A stretch of 64,000 bases of DNA from Parvibacter caecicola. GTDB taxonomy: Bacteria; Actinomycetota; Coriobacteriia; Coriobacteriales; Eggerthellaceae. The notes under the pieces were generated by a model. It worked only from the letters and a program-made list of their open reading frames with translations. It did not search any database and was not told where the DNA came from. Location of the stretch: contig NZ_QIBY01000001.1 in assembly GCF_003725335.1 (NCBI RefSeq), positions 372,001 through 436,000 on the forward strand, in the 5' to 3' direction. Below, in pieces: positions 54,553-62,446 of the stretch (positions are counted from its first letter, which is position 1; each line of letters opens with the position of its first letter). Made by a program: the position numbers and the translations under genes.

Positions 54553-54900
54553 TTAACCGTTGAAAGCCACTTGCCAAACCGCGATGGCCACCACCAGCAA
54601 AACGGCCAGAGCGATGACCACCTTTTGCGTAGCCCCCATCTTGGAGCCCTGGATATCCTCCAGGGTGGTTTCGTGGTACGCGGCCTTGGCAGGGCGCGCC
54701 GCAGCTTCCGCCGCCGGCTGCGCGTCCTCTTCGGGCAAATCTGCCGCAATGCCGTCGTCGGCAACGGGTTGCCCCGCCGCCACCTCCTCGGCAACCGGCT
54801 GCGCGTCCGCTTCGACAGCCGCCGGGGCTCCGGCGTGGATCACCACGTCATCGTCGCCGGCATTGACCGAAATATGCGAGAACTTGTTGTCAGAAGCCAT
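54553..54900 (-). CDS. Small tail-anchored acidic protein
   Basis: A 115-residue protein: about 70 acidic, Ala/Pro-rich residues (EEVAAGQPVADDGIAADLPE), then YHETTLEDIQGSKMGATQ and a C-terminal membrane helix KVVIALAVLLVVAIAVWQVA. No signal peptide, so it should be tail-anchored with a cytosolic N-terminus. Start at 54900 is preceded by GGAGAAAGGCGG; a TATAAT at 54929-54934 argues against a longer form. Directly upstream of, and probably co-transcribed with, the triplicated-motif membrane protein. Function unknown. Confidence 0.65.
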   Translation of the reverse strand: MASDNKFSHISVNAGDDDVVIHAGAPAAVEADAQPVAEEVAAGQPVADDGIAADLPEEDAQPAAEAAARPAKAAYHETTLEDIQGSKMGATQKVVIALAVLLVVAIAVWQVAFNG

Positions 54901-54928
54901 GGGGCCGCCTTTCTCCATTAACGGCCAA

Positions 54929-54934
54929 ATTATA
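54929..54934 (-). promoter_or_regulatory. -10 element upstream of the tail-anchored protein gene
   Basis: TATAAT on the minus strand 28 bp upstream of the start; no clear -35. Confidence 0.4.
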
Positions 54935-55064
54935 CGGAAATCCCTTTTTCGGCTCCATTTTTTTCGGGAAATCCCCATGCAACGGGAGCTTTTGGGGCTG
55001 CTAACGCGCCTCTTGCGCCCCATTCGCCCGCCCGAAGGCGACGGCGGATGGGGCCGCTTGGGGC

Positions 55065-56516
55065 TTAACGAGCCTCCACCACGTACATGACGTTGGTGGG
55101 CGACACTCCCGGCTGTCCGAAGGCGTTGTCCTCCCGTGGTGAGTTTTCAGGATCGCCGGCCGTAATCACCGCCAGCTCCCCCGCCGCAAGGCCACCCGCT
55201 TCTTGCACCGCCTCTTCGGCGCGGGTGATCACGTGGTGCAAATCGCCCTCCACGTCGCTGGTAAGCGGCACCACGCCCCAGCTGAGCTGCAGCTGACGAC
55301 GCACGTTCGAGAACGGCGTTACCGCGTAGATGGGCATCTTCGGGCGCAAGTTGGAGATGAGCCGCGCAGTGCGACCGCTCATGGTGGGGGCCACGATGCA
55401 GGCGGCGTGCAGCTTTTCCGCCGTTTCCACCGCCGCGATGCCCACCGCCAACGACGGCCGCGCGTGGGTGCGGCGCCGATCGGGGAAGCGCTCGTCGAAC
55501 AGGAACGGCTCGGTGTCGCGGGCGATGGCCACCATGGTCTTCACCGCTTCCACCGGATGGGCCCCGGAGGCGGTTTCCCCGGAGAGCATGATGCAGTCGG
55601 TGCCGTCGTAGATGGCGTTGGCCACGTCCGCTACCTCGGCGCGGGTGGGCCGCGGGTTGCGAATCATGGAATCCAGCATCTGGGTGGCGGTGATCACCGG
55701 CTTCGATTCCCGGTTGCACTTGCGGATGATGGTCTTCTGGATATGGGGCACCCGCTGGGCCGGCACCTCCACGCCAAGATCGCCGCGGGCCACCATAACG
55801 CCGTCGGTGGCGCAGATGATCTCGTCGATGTTGGCCACCGCCTCGGCGCTTTCTACCTTCGACACGATGCGGATGTCGCCGCCGCCATGAGCCGCCAGAA
55901 AGTCGCGCACTTGGCGCACCCCTTCCCCGTCGCGGATGAAGGAGGCGGCCACGTAGTCCACTCCCTGCTGGATGCCGAACAGCAAATCGCGCTCGTCTTG
56001 CTCGGTGACCGCCGGCAGGGGCACGTTCACGCCGGGGATGTTCACGGATTTGCGCTGCCCCAGCACGCCGGGGTTCTCCACGCGGCAGATGACGTCGCCG
56101 CCCACCACCGACGTTACCACCAGCCCGATAAGGCCGTCGTCGATGAGGATGGCGTCGCCAGGCGCCACGTACCGGGCAAGGTCGGGATAGCTCACCTGCA
56201 CGCACAGCGAGCTGCCTTCCACCGCGGCTGGCGTGAGGGCGATGGTGTCGCCGGCCGCCAGTGCCACCGGCTGGCCGCCCGCCAGAAGCCCGGTGCGGAT
56301 TTCCGGCCCCTTGGTGTCCAGCATGATGGCGGTGGGGGTGCCCAGCTTCTCGCGGATGCGCTTCACGCGGTCGATGCGCACTGCCTGCTCTTCGTGGGTG
56401 CCGTGGGAAAAGTTCAACCGGGCCACGTCCATGCCCGCTTCGATGAGCTGCTCCACCGCCTCGTCGGAATCGACGGCCGGCCCCAGCGTGCAGATGATCT
56501 TGGTGCGCTTTTTCAC
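55065..56516 (-). CDS. pyk: Pyruvate kinase
   Basis: Last step of glycolysis. 483 residues: RTKIICTLGPAVDSDEAVEQ, ARLNFSHGTHEEQ, AIMLDTKGPEIRTG, RIVSKVESAEAVANIDEII, MVARGDLGVEVPAQRVPHIQ and a C-terminal effector domain. GTG start at 56516, with AAAAGGAG six bases upstream, opens at the canonical KKRTKII; the upstream 12-codon extension is rejected. Separated from moaC by a terminator and repeats. Confidence 0.97.
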   Translation of the reverse strand: MKKRTKIICTLGPAVDSDEAVEQLIEAGMDVARLNFSHGTHEEQAVRIDRVKRIREKLGTPTAIMLDTKGPEIRTGLLAGGQPVALAAGDTIALTPAAVEGSSLCVQVSYPDLARYVAPGDAILIDDGLIGLVVTSVVGGDVICRVENPGVLGQRKSVNIPGVNVPLPAVTEQDERDLLFGIQQGVDYVAASFIRDGEGVRQVRDFLAAHGGGDIRIVSKVESAEAVANIDEIICATDGVMVARGDLGVEVPAQRVPHIQKTIIRKCNRESKPVITATQMLDSMIRNPRPTRAEVADVANAIYDGTDCIMLSGETASGAHPVEAVKTMVAIARDTEPFLFDERFPDRRRTHARPSLAVGIAAVETAEKLHAACIVAPTMSGRTARLISNLRPKMPIYAVTPFSNVRRQLQLSWGVVPLTSDVEGDLHHVITRAEEAVQEAGGLAAGELAVITAGDPENSPREDNAFGQPGVSPTNVMYVVEAR

Positions 56517-56563
56517 GGAATGCTCCTTTTCCGCCCCTACATTAGCTTGCACCAGCGTATCCT

Positions 56564-56598
56564 AAAGAAAAGGCTCGCGGCCCCAAGAGCCGCGAGCC
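56564..56598 (-). terminator. Rho-independent terminator of moaA-moaC transcript
   Basis: Arms GGCTCGCGGC and GCCGCGAGCC (10 bp) with a 7-base loop; on the minus strand followed by TTTTCTTT. It lies about 50 bp upstream of pyk, 190 bp after the moaC stop. Confidence 0.85.
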
Positions 56599-56638
56599 GC
56601 AATTATTCCGTTATCCGCCCAGCCGCAAGAAGCGTGCG

Positions 56639-56785
56639 CCCCTTCGCAGGGCAGGGGCTCTATCTCCGCCCGGGCAACAGCCGCGCATCGCCCCTCACGG
56701 GGCAAAAACCCTATTCCTGCCCAACCAGCACGCACCCCCTTCGTAGGGCAGAGATTCTATCTCCGCCTAAGCAACAGCCGCGAAC
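56639..56785 (+). repeat. Three degenerate tandem repeat units between moaC and pyk
   Basis: Units begin at about 56639, 56691 and 56736, each of the form CCCTTCGYAGGGCAG, an A/T-richer middle, then TATCTCCGCC and a GCAACAGCCGCG tail. The third unit contains the core shared with copies at 24342-24370 and 57350-57378; the middle unit has drifted most. A truncated fourth unit may precede at about 56600-56638. Confidence 0.75.
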
Positions 56786-56791
56786 GAGGGC

Positions 56792-57286
56792 CTAGCGCTC
56801 CCAGAGGCCGGTTTTGCCGCCGTCTTTCTTCAGCAGGCGCACATCCGTTATCTCCATGCCGCGGTCCACCGCCTTGCACATGTCGTACACGGTGAGGCAG
56901 GCCACCGACGCCGCCGTAAGGGCCTCCATCTCGATGCCGGTTTTGCCGGTAACGCCGCAGGTGGTGGTCACCTGGATGCCCACGCGGCCGTCTTCCCGCT
57001 GACCGGCGAACACCGGCGTGCACTCCACCTTCGCCTTGGTGATGTTCAGAGGGTGGCACATGGGGATGAGGTCGCTGGTCTTTTTGGCGGCCATGACGCC
57101 GGCCACCCGGGCGCAGGCCAGCACGTCGCCCTTGGCGGCTTGGCCAGTGGCGATGAGCTCCAGCGTTTCCGGCTTCATGAAGATGAAGCCCTCCGCAACG
57201 GCAACGCGCTCGGTGTCGGGCTTGGCGGACACATCCACCATGCGCACGTCGCCTTTTTCGTCGATGTGGGTAAGCTGGTCGCTCAT
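56792..57286 (-). CDS. moaC: Cyclic pyranopterin monophosphate synthase
   Basis: With MoaA converts GTP into cPMP, the first molybdopterin intermediate. 164 residues: [60 protein letters not shown] and [14 protein letters not shown] with the active Lys/Asp. Lies downstream of moaA on the same strand, between two copies of the dispersed repeat. Confidence 0.96.
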   Translation of the reverse strand: MSDQLTHIDEKGDVRMVDVSAKPDTERVAVAEGFIFMKPETLELIATGQAAKGDVLACARVAGVMAAKKTSDLIPMCHPLNITKAKVECTPVFAGQREDGRVGIQVTTTCGVTGKTGIEMEALTAASVACLTVYDMCKAVDRGMEITDVRLLKKDGGKTGLWER

Positions 57287-57349
57287 GGGTTTTCCTTTCG
57301 GTGGAACTTGCGGCCGCAGAAGCGGCGGCGGTTACATGGTTGGTGCGGA

Positions 57350-57378
57350 GGCAGAGATAGAATCTCTGCCCTGCGAAT
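57350..57378 (-). repeat. Dispersed repeat, copy B
   Basis: GGCAGAGAT, AGA, ATCTCTGCC followed by CTGCGAA, 64 bp upstream of the moaC start. Differs from copy A by one base over the 26-base core. The rest of the 250-bp moaA-moaC gap shows GC-rich direct repetition but no gene. Confidence 0.8.
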
Positions 57379-57536
57379 ATTAGATTGACAGCCACCCGGC
57401 GGGCGGGGCAAGCCAATGGATGGCAGGCCGGTGGGTGGCGGCAAACCGGCGGGCGTCAGCGCCAGCGGTCAGCGGAAAGCCAACGGGCGGCCACGAACCA
57501 GGCATCGGCGTCGAAGCCGGGTGCGCGACGTCAGCG

Positions 57537-58538
57537 CTAGCCGCCGATTTGGGACATGCGGCGCTCGGTGCCCACTTTGTTGTGGTGCTCATCGGGCTTG
57601 GCCCCCAGGGCCGCCAGCAGCACCGCCTCCACGTCGGCGTCGCTGCCGTTGCGCAGCGCCTCCCGCACGTCGTACTCTTCGTCGGAGAACAAGCAGGGGC
57701 GCACTTTGCCCTCGGCGGTCAGCCGCAAGCGGTTGCACTCGCCGCAGAAATGGCGCGACAGCGGAGAGATGAAGCCCACCGTGCCCTTGGCGCCGGGGAA
57801 CTGGAAATAGCGGGCGGGGCCCCAGCCTTCAGGGCGCTTCTCGCCGGCCGGCTGCAGCGGCTCCATGCCCTCGGCCACGGCCCGCTGGTTGATGATGCCC
57901 AGCAGCTCTTCGCTGGGAATCACGTCCCGCTTGCCCCAACCGGTGCCGTCGGCGCCGGCCGACTTCCCCACCGGCATGTACTCGATGAAGCGCACGTGCA
58001 AGGGGCGGTCGATGGTCATCTTCGCAAATCCCAGGAAATCCTGGTTCAGGCTCTTCACCGCAACGCAGTTTATCTTCACCGGGTCCAGCCCCGCAGACAG
58101 CGCCGCCTCGATGCCGGCCATGGTGGTTTCCAGCTGGCCGCAGCGGGTAATCATCTTGAACTGCTCTTCGTCCAGCGTGTCCAGGGAAATGTTCACGCGG
58201 GCAAGGCCGGCCGCCTTCAGGTCGTCTACCATGGAAGGCAGAAGCACGCCGTTGGTGGTGATGGACACGTTGTCGATGCCCTCGGTGGCGCTGATCTTCT
58301 CCACCAGCCCCACCACGCCCTTGCGCACCAGCGGCTCGCCGCCGGTGAGGCGAATCTTGCGCACACCCAGCTTGGCGGCTACCGCCACCAGCCGCTCAAT
58401 CTCCTCCATGCGCAGGATGTCACTGTGGCTGAGCTGGGCAACCCCTTCGTCGGGCATGCAGTAGATGCAGCGGAAATTGCAGCGGTCGGTCAGTGATATG
58501 CGCAGGTAATCGATGATCCTGCCGTGAGCGTCTTTCAA
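57537..58538 (-). CDS. moaA: GTP 3',8-cyclase (TTG start)
   Basis: Radical-SAM enzyme of molybdopterin synthesis. 333 residues: SAM cluster CNFRCIYC in SLTDRCNFRCIYCMPDEG, IRLTGGEPLVRKGV, and the C-terminal second cluster FCGECNRLRLTAEGKVRPC; the protein ends in the typical GG (SQIGG) needed for catalysis. TTG at 58538 has AAGGAGG a few bases upstream and gives the normal length; no ATG is suitable. Confidence 0.95.
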   Translation of the reverse strand: MKDAHGRIIDYLRISLTDRCNFRCIYCMPDEGVAQLSHSDILRMEEIERLVAVAAKLGVRKIRLTGGEPLVRKGVVGLVEKISATEGIDNVSITTNGVLLPSMVDDLKAAGLARVNISLDTLDEEQFKMITRCGQLETTMAGIEAALSAGLDPVKINCVAVKSLNQDFLGFAKMTIDRPLHVRFIEYMPVGKSAGADGTGWGKRDVIPSEELLGIINQRAVAEGMEPLQPAGEKRPEGWGPARYFQFPGAKGTVGFISPLSRHFCGECNRLRLTAEGKVRPCLFSDEEYDVREALRNGSDADVEAVLLAALGAKPDEHHNKVGTERRMSQIGG

Positions 58539-58637
58539 AGTCCCCTCCTTGAACGTCCGCCTATTATAGCCAAACAAGATTAAACAGGAAACCCGCCGGC
58601 GCGCTTCCACAAAACCATCGGGGCGAAGGGCCCGCGG

Positions 58638-59738
58638 CTAGCGCGTCACCAGGAACAACTGGTCGGCGGGGATGCGAATCCACAGCTCGTCGCCCCGCTG
58701 AGGCAGACGCCCCGGCAGCTCCCCCACCGGCTTCGGCACGCGCCAGAACACGTGGCTGTGGAGGAATTCCATCTCGCTGTCCGGCGAAGAAGACGCCAGC
58801 GCCCCGGCGAACCCCAGAAGGCACATGCGCTCGAAGCGGGCGTCGCTCACCCGGTCCACCCGCATGCGGAAGCAGTTCCGCTGCCCCTCTTCGCCGCGCG
58901 TCAGGTACTGGGCCCGCACCCCCAGGTACTTCACATCCACCGGCACCGGCTGTTCGGTGGCAAGCGTCACCCCCCACCGGGGCAGAAACACCTCGTGGGG
59001 GCCGCGGGGCTGGGCCGGCGTCACGTTCTTGCAGCCGGAAAGCTTCAGCGCCGCCTCCGACTGCGGGCTGTTCACCAGCTCGTCCCCGCTATCTATCTCC
59101 AAGATGCGCCCCGCCTCCACCACAGCGATGCGATCGCAAAAGCGCAGCGCCTCGTCGATATCGTGGCTCACGTACAAAATGGTGCCGTGATAGGCCTCGA
59201 ACAGGCTGACCAGATTCTGCTCCAGCACGCCCTTCAGATGCGAGTCCAATGCGCTGAAAGGCTCGTCCAGCATGAGGATGCCCGGGCGCGTCGCCAGCAT
59301 GCGGGCCAGCGCCACCCGCTGCTGCTGGCCACCGGAAAGCTGGGCCGGGTAGCGCCCCTCCAGGCCCTCCAGGCCAAAGCGCGTAAGCTCGGCCGCCACA
59401 AGGGCCGCTCGTTCGGCCGCCGCCACCTCCTTGCCGATGCCCGCTCCCACGTTCCGTTCCACCGTGAGGTTGGGGAACAGCATGTAGTTCTGGAACAACA
59501 GGGCGGTTTTGCGCTGCTGCGGCGTGAGGTTGATCTTCTTCTCGGAATCGAAGAACACCTGGCCGTTTACCACGATGCGCCCTTCGTCCGGCTTCTCGAT
59601 GCCGGCGATGCAGCGCAGGGTGAGGCTTTTGCCGCAGCCAGATGCCCCCAGAAAGCCCAGCGTCTCGTCTTGGGCGGAAAACGCCACGTCCAGCGAATAG
59701 GCGCCGAAACTCTTGCGGATGTCCACTTCCAGGCTCAT
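58638..59738 (-). CDS. modC: Molybdate ABC transporter ATP-binding protein
   Basis: A 366-residue ABC ATPase with Walker [20 protein letters not shown], signature [15 protein letters not shown], Walker [14 protein letters not shown] and H-loop [11 protein letters not shown]. The C-terminal ~130 residues correspond to a TOBE/MOP-like regulatory region, more divergent than usual. ATG overlaps the modB stop (ATGA). Confidence 0.92.
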   Translation of the reverse strand: MSLEVDIRKSFGAYSLDVAFSAQDETLGFLGASGCGKSLTLRCIAGIEKPDEGRIVVNGQVFFDSEKKINLTPQQRKTALLFQNYMLFPNLTVERNVGAGIGKEVAAAERAALVAAELTRFGLEGLEGRYPAQLSGGQQQRVALARMLATRPGILMLDEPFSALDSHLKGVLEQNLVSLFEAYHGTILYVSHDIDEALRFCDRIAVVEAGRILEIDSGDELVNSPQSEAALKLSGCKNVTPAQPRGPHEVFLPRWGVTLATEQPVPVDVKYLGVRAQYLTRGEEGQRNCFRMRVDRVSDARFERMCLLGFAGALASSSPDSEMEFLHSHVFWRVPKPVGELPGRLPQRGDELWIRIPADQLFLVTR

Positions 59739-61249
59739 CGCGCGCCCCCTTCCAGAATGCCGTCAACCGCAAAGGCCTCGTCCATCGCCCGCGGCCCGGA
59801 CCCTTCCTTCGCCACGGCGCCCCCGTCCGCGCGGCCGCCTCCCCCGCGCTTGCCGGTGGCGGCGCGGCCCCGATTCATGGTTTCCCGGCGCCGGTACTTG
59901 GTGGTGTGGCGGCTCCAGATGTTGATGAACAAGATGACCAGGAAGCTGAACACGATGAGCACGATGGTCCAGAACCACGTGGCCGCCTGGTTGCCGTTCA
60001 TCCACTCGAAGTAGATGGCGATGGGGATGGTGCGGGTGGAGCCCAGCTGGTTGCCGGCCAGAAACAGCGTGCAGCCGAACTCCCCCAGCGCCCGGGCGAA
60101 GGCCAAAACGGTGCCGGAGGCGATGGACGACCACGCCAGCGGCAGCATCAGCTTCATGAAAATGCGCCCATTCGACCAGCCTAGCGTGCGGGCGGCGTCC
60201 AACATGTTGGGGTCCAGGTTCTCGAAGGCGCCGCGGGCGCTGCGGTACATCAGCGGGAAGGCCACCACCACGGCGGCGATGACCGTGGCCTGCCAGCTGA
60301 AGGCCAGCGGAAACCCGATGTCGATGAAGAAGCGGCCGAAGGCGGTATTGCGCCCCAGCAGCATCAGCAGCAGAAAGCCGCACACGGTGGGGGGCAGCAC
60401 CATGGGGATGGTGAAAATGGTGTCGAAGATGTCCTGGGCCCGCTTGCTCACCCGCAGCATGAAGTAGGCGGCCGCAAGCCCCAGGAAGAACACCAGCACG
60501 ATGGCCACGCCGCAGGTGCGAAGCGTCACCCAAAGCGGCGAGTAGTCCAGCTCGGCCAGGAAGGTGCCCAACTGCTGCAGCGGCGATCCGGCCTCGGCCA
60601 CCACCGCCTCTTCGGCCGGTACCAGCCGGCAGGTGTCCATGGCGCCCGGGGCCACCGTCGCCTTGGCGTCGCCGCCGTTCACGGCCGCCACTACGGTGTA
60701 GTAGCGTCCCTCCTTCAGCTCTTGGGCGAACAGGAAACGGGCGTCGGCCACCTCGAATTCTTGGCGGGAGGTGAAGTGCCACACCTCCTGACGCTCCAGC
60801 GACGCGGCCCCCTTCGCCATGCCCTTGTCCAACGGCGAGAGCAATGCCTTAAGCTGCGCTTGCAGCCGTTCGTCTTCCAAGTTCAGGTCAAACGCGTCCA
60901 CGCAGTCTTGGGGAACGTGCACCACGGCGCAGGCCGGGGTATTCACCACCGTCAGCAAGCCGGGGCCGTCCATGCTGTAGGTGTAGCCGTAGTAGGTGCC
61001 GTCTATCTCGCGGTTCGACCCCGTTTGGGCGCGGTAAAAGCCCTCGATGGCAAAATCGCAGCCCTCCATACGGGCTGCTTCGCCATCGGCGGACACCTCC
61101 ACCCCGCCGACCGGCGCCTCATCGGCCCAGGCGAGCACCGGGGCCGCCCACATCGCCGCCAGCAGCGCCATCGCGGCCAAAACCCCGCCGACGGCCGCCC
61201 GCAGGCGGGCCGTGCGGCCGGCGGGCCCGAAAAGCTCTCCCTTGTTCAC
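59735..61249 (-). CDS. modB: Molybdate ABC permease with large extracytoplasmic N-terminal domain
   Basis: A 504-residue protein, about twice normal ModB length. Residues 235-450 are the permease (five to six helices; EAA motif in NMLDAARTLGWSNGRIFMKL). Residues 15-42 form a signal-anchor (VLAAMALLAAMWAAPVLAWA), and about 45-235 an extra domain outside the membrane (YTYSMDGPGLLTVVNTPACA, EVWHFTSRQEFEVADARFLF). A Gly-rich tail follows the permease. GTG at 61249 has AGGGGG upstream; an ATG at 61282 lies inside a hairpin. The added domain is part of one uninterrupted frame. Role unknown, perhaps substrate capture or sensing. Confidence 0.9.
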   Translation of the reverse strand: MNKGELFGPAGRTARLRAAVGGVLAAMALLAAMWAAPVLAWADEAPVGGVEVSADGEAARMEGCDFAIEGFYRAQTGSNREIDGTYYGYTYSMDGPGLLTVVNTPACAVVHVPQDCVDAFDLNLEDERLQAQLKALLSPLDKGMAKGAASLERQEVWHFTSRQEFEVADARFLFAQELKEGRYYTVVAAVNGGDAKATVAPGAMDTCRLVPAEEAVVAEAGSPLQQLGTFLAELDYSPLWVTLRTCGVAIVLVFFLGLAAAYFMLRVSKRAQDIFDTIFTIPMVLPPTVCGFLLLMLLGRNTAFGRFFIDIGFPLAFSWQATVIAAVVVAFPLMYRSARGAFENLDPNMLDAARTLGWSNGRIFMKLMLPLAWSSIASGTVLAFARALGEFGCTLFLAGNQLGSTRTIPIAIYFEWMNGNQAATWFWTIVLIVFSFLVILFINIWSRHTTKYRRRETMNRGRAATGKRGGGGRADGGAVAKEGSGPRAMDEAFAVDGILEGGAR

Positions 61250-61269
61250 CGTTCCCCCTGCACATGAAA

Positions 61270-61304
61270 CAAGGAGCCGCATCCCTCAGCGGCGCGGCTC
61301 CTTG
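61270..61304 (-). terminator. Hairpin between modA and modB
   Basis: An 11-bp stem (CAAGGAGCCGC with GCGGCTCCTTG) and 13-base loop. The short T tract suggests partial termination or mRNA protection, giving more ModA than ModBC. Confidence 0.6.
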
Positions 61305-61354
61305 AACGTACGTCTCAGCTTGTCGCCAAATTCAGGCGGAAGCTCCTCCAGCGC

Positions 61355-62278
61355 CTAGGCGGCAATGTCGAAACCCCACTCCTGCCAAATTTTAGCGCAA
61401 TCGTCATCGGTCATACACCATTCCAGGAAATCGGCGGCTGCCTGGGCGTTCTCGCTCTGGGCAGTTACCGCGCCGGGGTACACGATGGCCTTGTGGGTGT
61501 CGTCGGGCACGATGGAGCAAATCTCCACGCCGCCCATGCGGTACACGTCGGAGGTGTACACCAGGGCGATGTCCACGTCGCCGGTTTCAGCGTACTTGCA
61601 CACGTCGCCCACCTTGGCGCCGAAGGTGATCTTGGGCAGAAGAGACGCCGACCATTCGCCGCCGGTGCCGGTGGCATCGGCGCCCGTGGCACCATCGGGC
61701 TCGGTGTAAGCGCCCACCGTGGAAAGCGACTGGGCGGCGTAGTTGCCGGCGGGAACGTTCTCATCGCCCACGGAAAGGGTGTACTCGCCGGCGGCAATCT
61801 GCTCCAGGGTAATGTCCTGCCCCACCAAAGGCCCGCCGGCCTTGGTGACTATCACCAGCTGATTGGTGAACATGGTCTGACGAGTGGCGGCATCAACGTA
61901 GCCCTTTTCCTCGGCCGTGTCCATGGTGCCCTTCGAGGCGGTAATCAATATGTCGGCGTACTGACCGGCCCCCAGCATCTCGTTCAAGGTGCCGGAGCCC
62001 TCGTACTGGGTGTCGCCGAACTTCACGTTCGGATGCTGCTCGGTATAAAGGGCCTGGGCATCGGCCATGGCTTTAGTGAGGGAATTGGCGGCGAAAATTT
62101 GCAGCACCACTTCCTCGGCGGGCTCGGATGCAGTGGGCTCTGCGGTGTTTTGCTGCTCGCTGTTGGCGCCCTGCGATGAGTTCTGGCTGCCGTTATCCTG
62201 AGTGCAGCCGGCCAAGCCCATGGTGCCCACCAAAGCGACGGCGCACAAACCGGCGAACAGTGCTTTCGATTTCCCCAT
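61355..62278 (-). CDS. modA: Molybdate-binding lipoprotein
   Basis: Substrate-binding protein of the molybdate importer. 307 residues: lipoprotein signal with VGTMGLAGC lipobox, Gln/Ser/Asn linker, then the type II binding fold (LQIFAANSLTKAMADAQALY, ADILITASKGTMDTAEEKGY, DVDIALVYTSDVYRMGGVEI). Start ATG 62278 is five bases after AAGGAG; a GTG two codons upstream overlaps that site. First gene of modABC; AT-rich DNA upstream (62310-62400) likely holds its promoter. Confidence 0.95.
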   Translation of the reverse strand: MGKSKALFAGLCAVALVGTMGLAGCTQDNGSQNSSQGANSEQQNTAEPTASEPAEEVVLQIFAANSLTKAMADAQALYTEQHPNVKFGDTQYEGSGTLNEMLGAGQYADILITASKGTMDTAEEKGYVDAATRQTMFTNQLVIVTKAGGPLVGQDITLEQIAAGEYTLSVGDENVPAGNYAAQSLSTVGAYTEPDGATGADATGTGGEWSASLLPKITFGAKVGDVCKYAETGDVDIALVYTSDVYRMGGVEICSIVPDDTHKAIVYPGAVTAQSENAQAAADFLEWCMTDDDCAKIWQEWGFDIAA

Positions 62279-62446
62279 TGCCACTCCTTAGCTTTTGTTC
62301 GCAAATGCGTGATATATCCTCTCCCGAATATAATCACAAAACAAATGCTAAAGATTCAAATATTCGTTGTCAAGAATTATTTTGGTTTGAGGATAAACAA
62401 GGGCCGTCACAACTCGCGCCGAATCGCAGGGCAGCCGCAGGGCACC

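Noticed and set aside
56639-56785. CRISPR array
   Set aside because: Units are degenerate, contiguous without unique spacers and no cas gene is present; it is a tandem repeat.
57287-57536. Molybdenum-cofactor riboswitch before moaC
   Set aside because: No paired multi-helix layout was evident; the region holds a dispersed repeat and GC-rich repetition. A covariance-model search would be decisive.
59735-61249. modB as two genes joined by a sequencing error
   Set aside because: One uninterrupted frame with a single signal-anchor and a smooth transition into the first permease helix; no ribosome site before the permease part was noticed.
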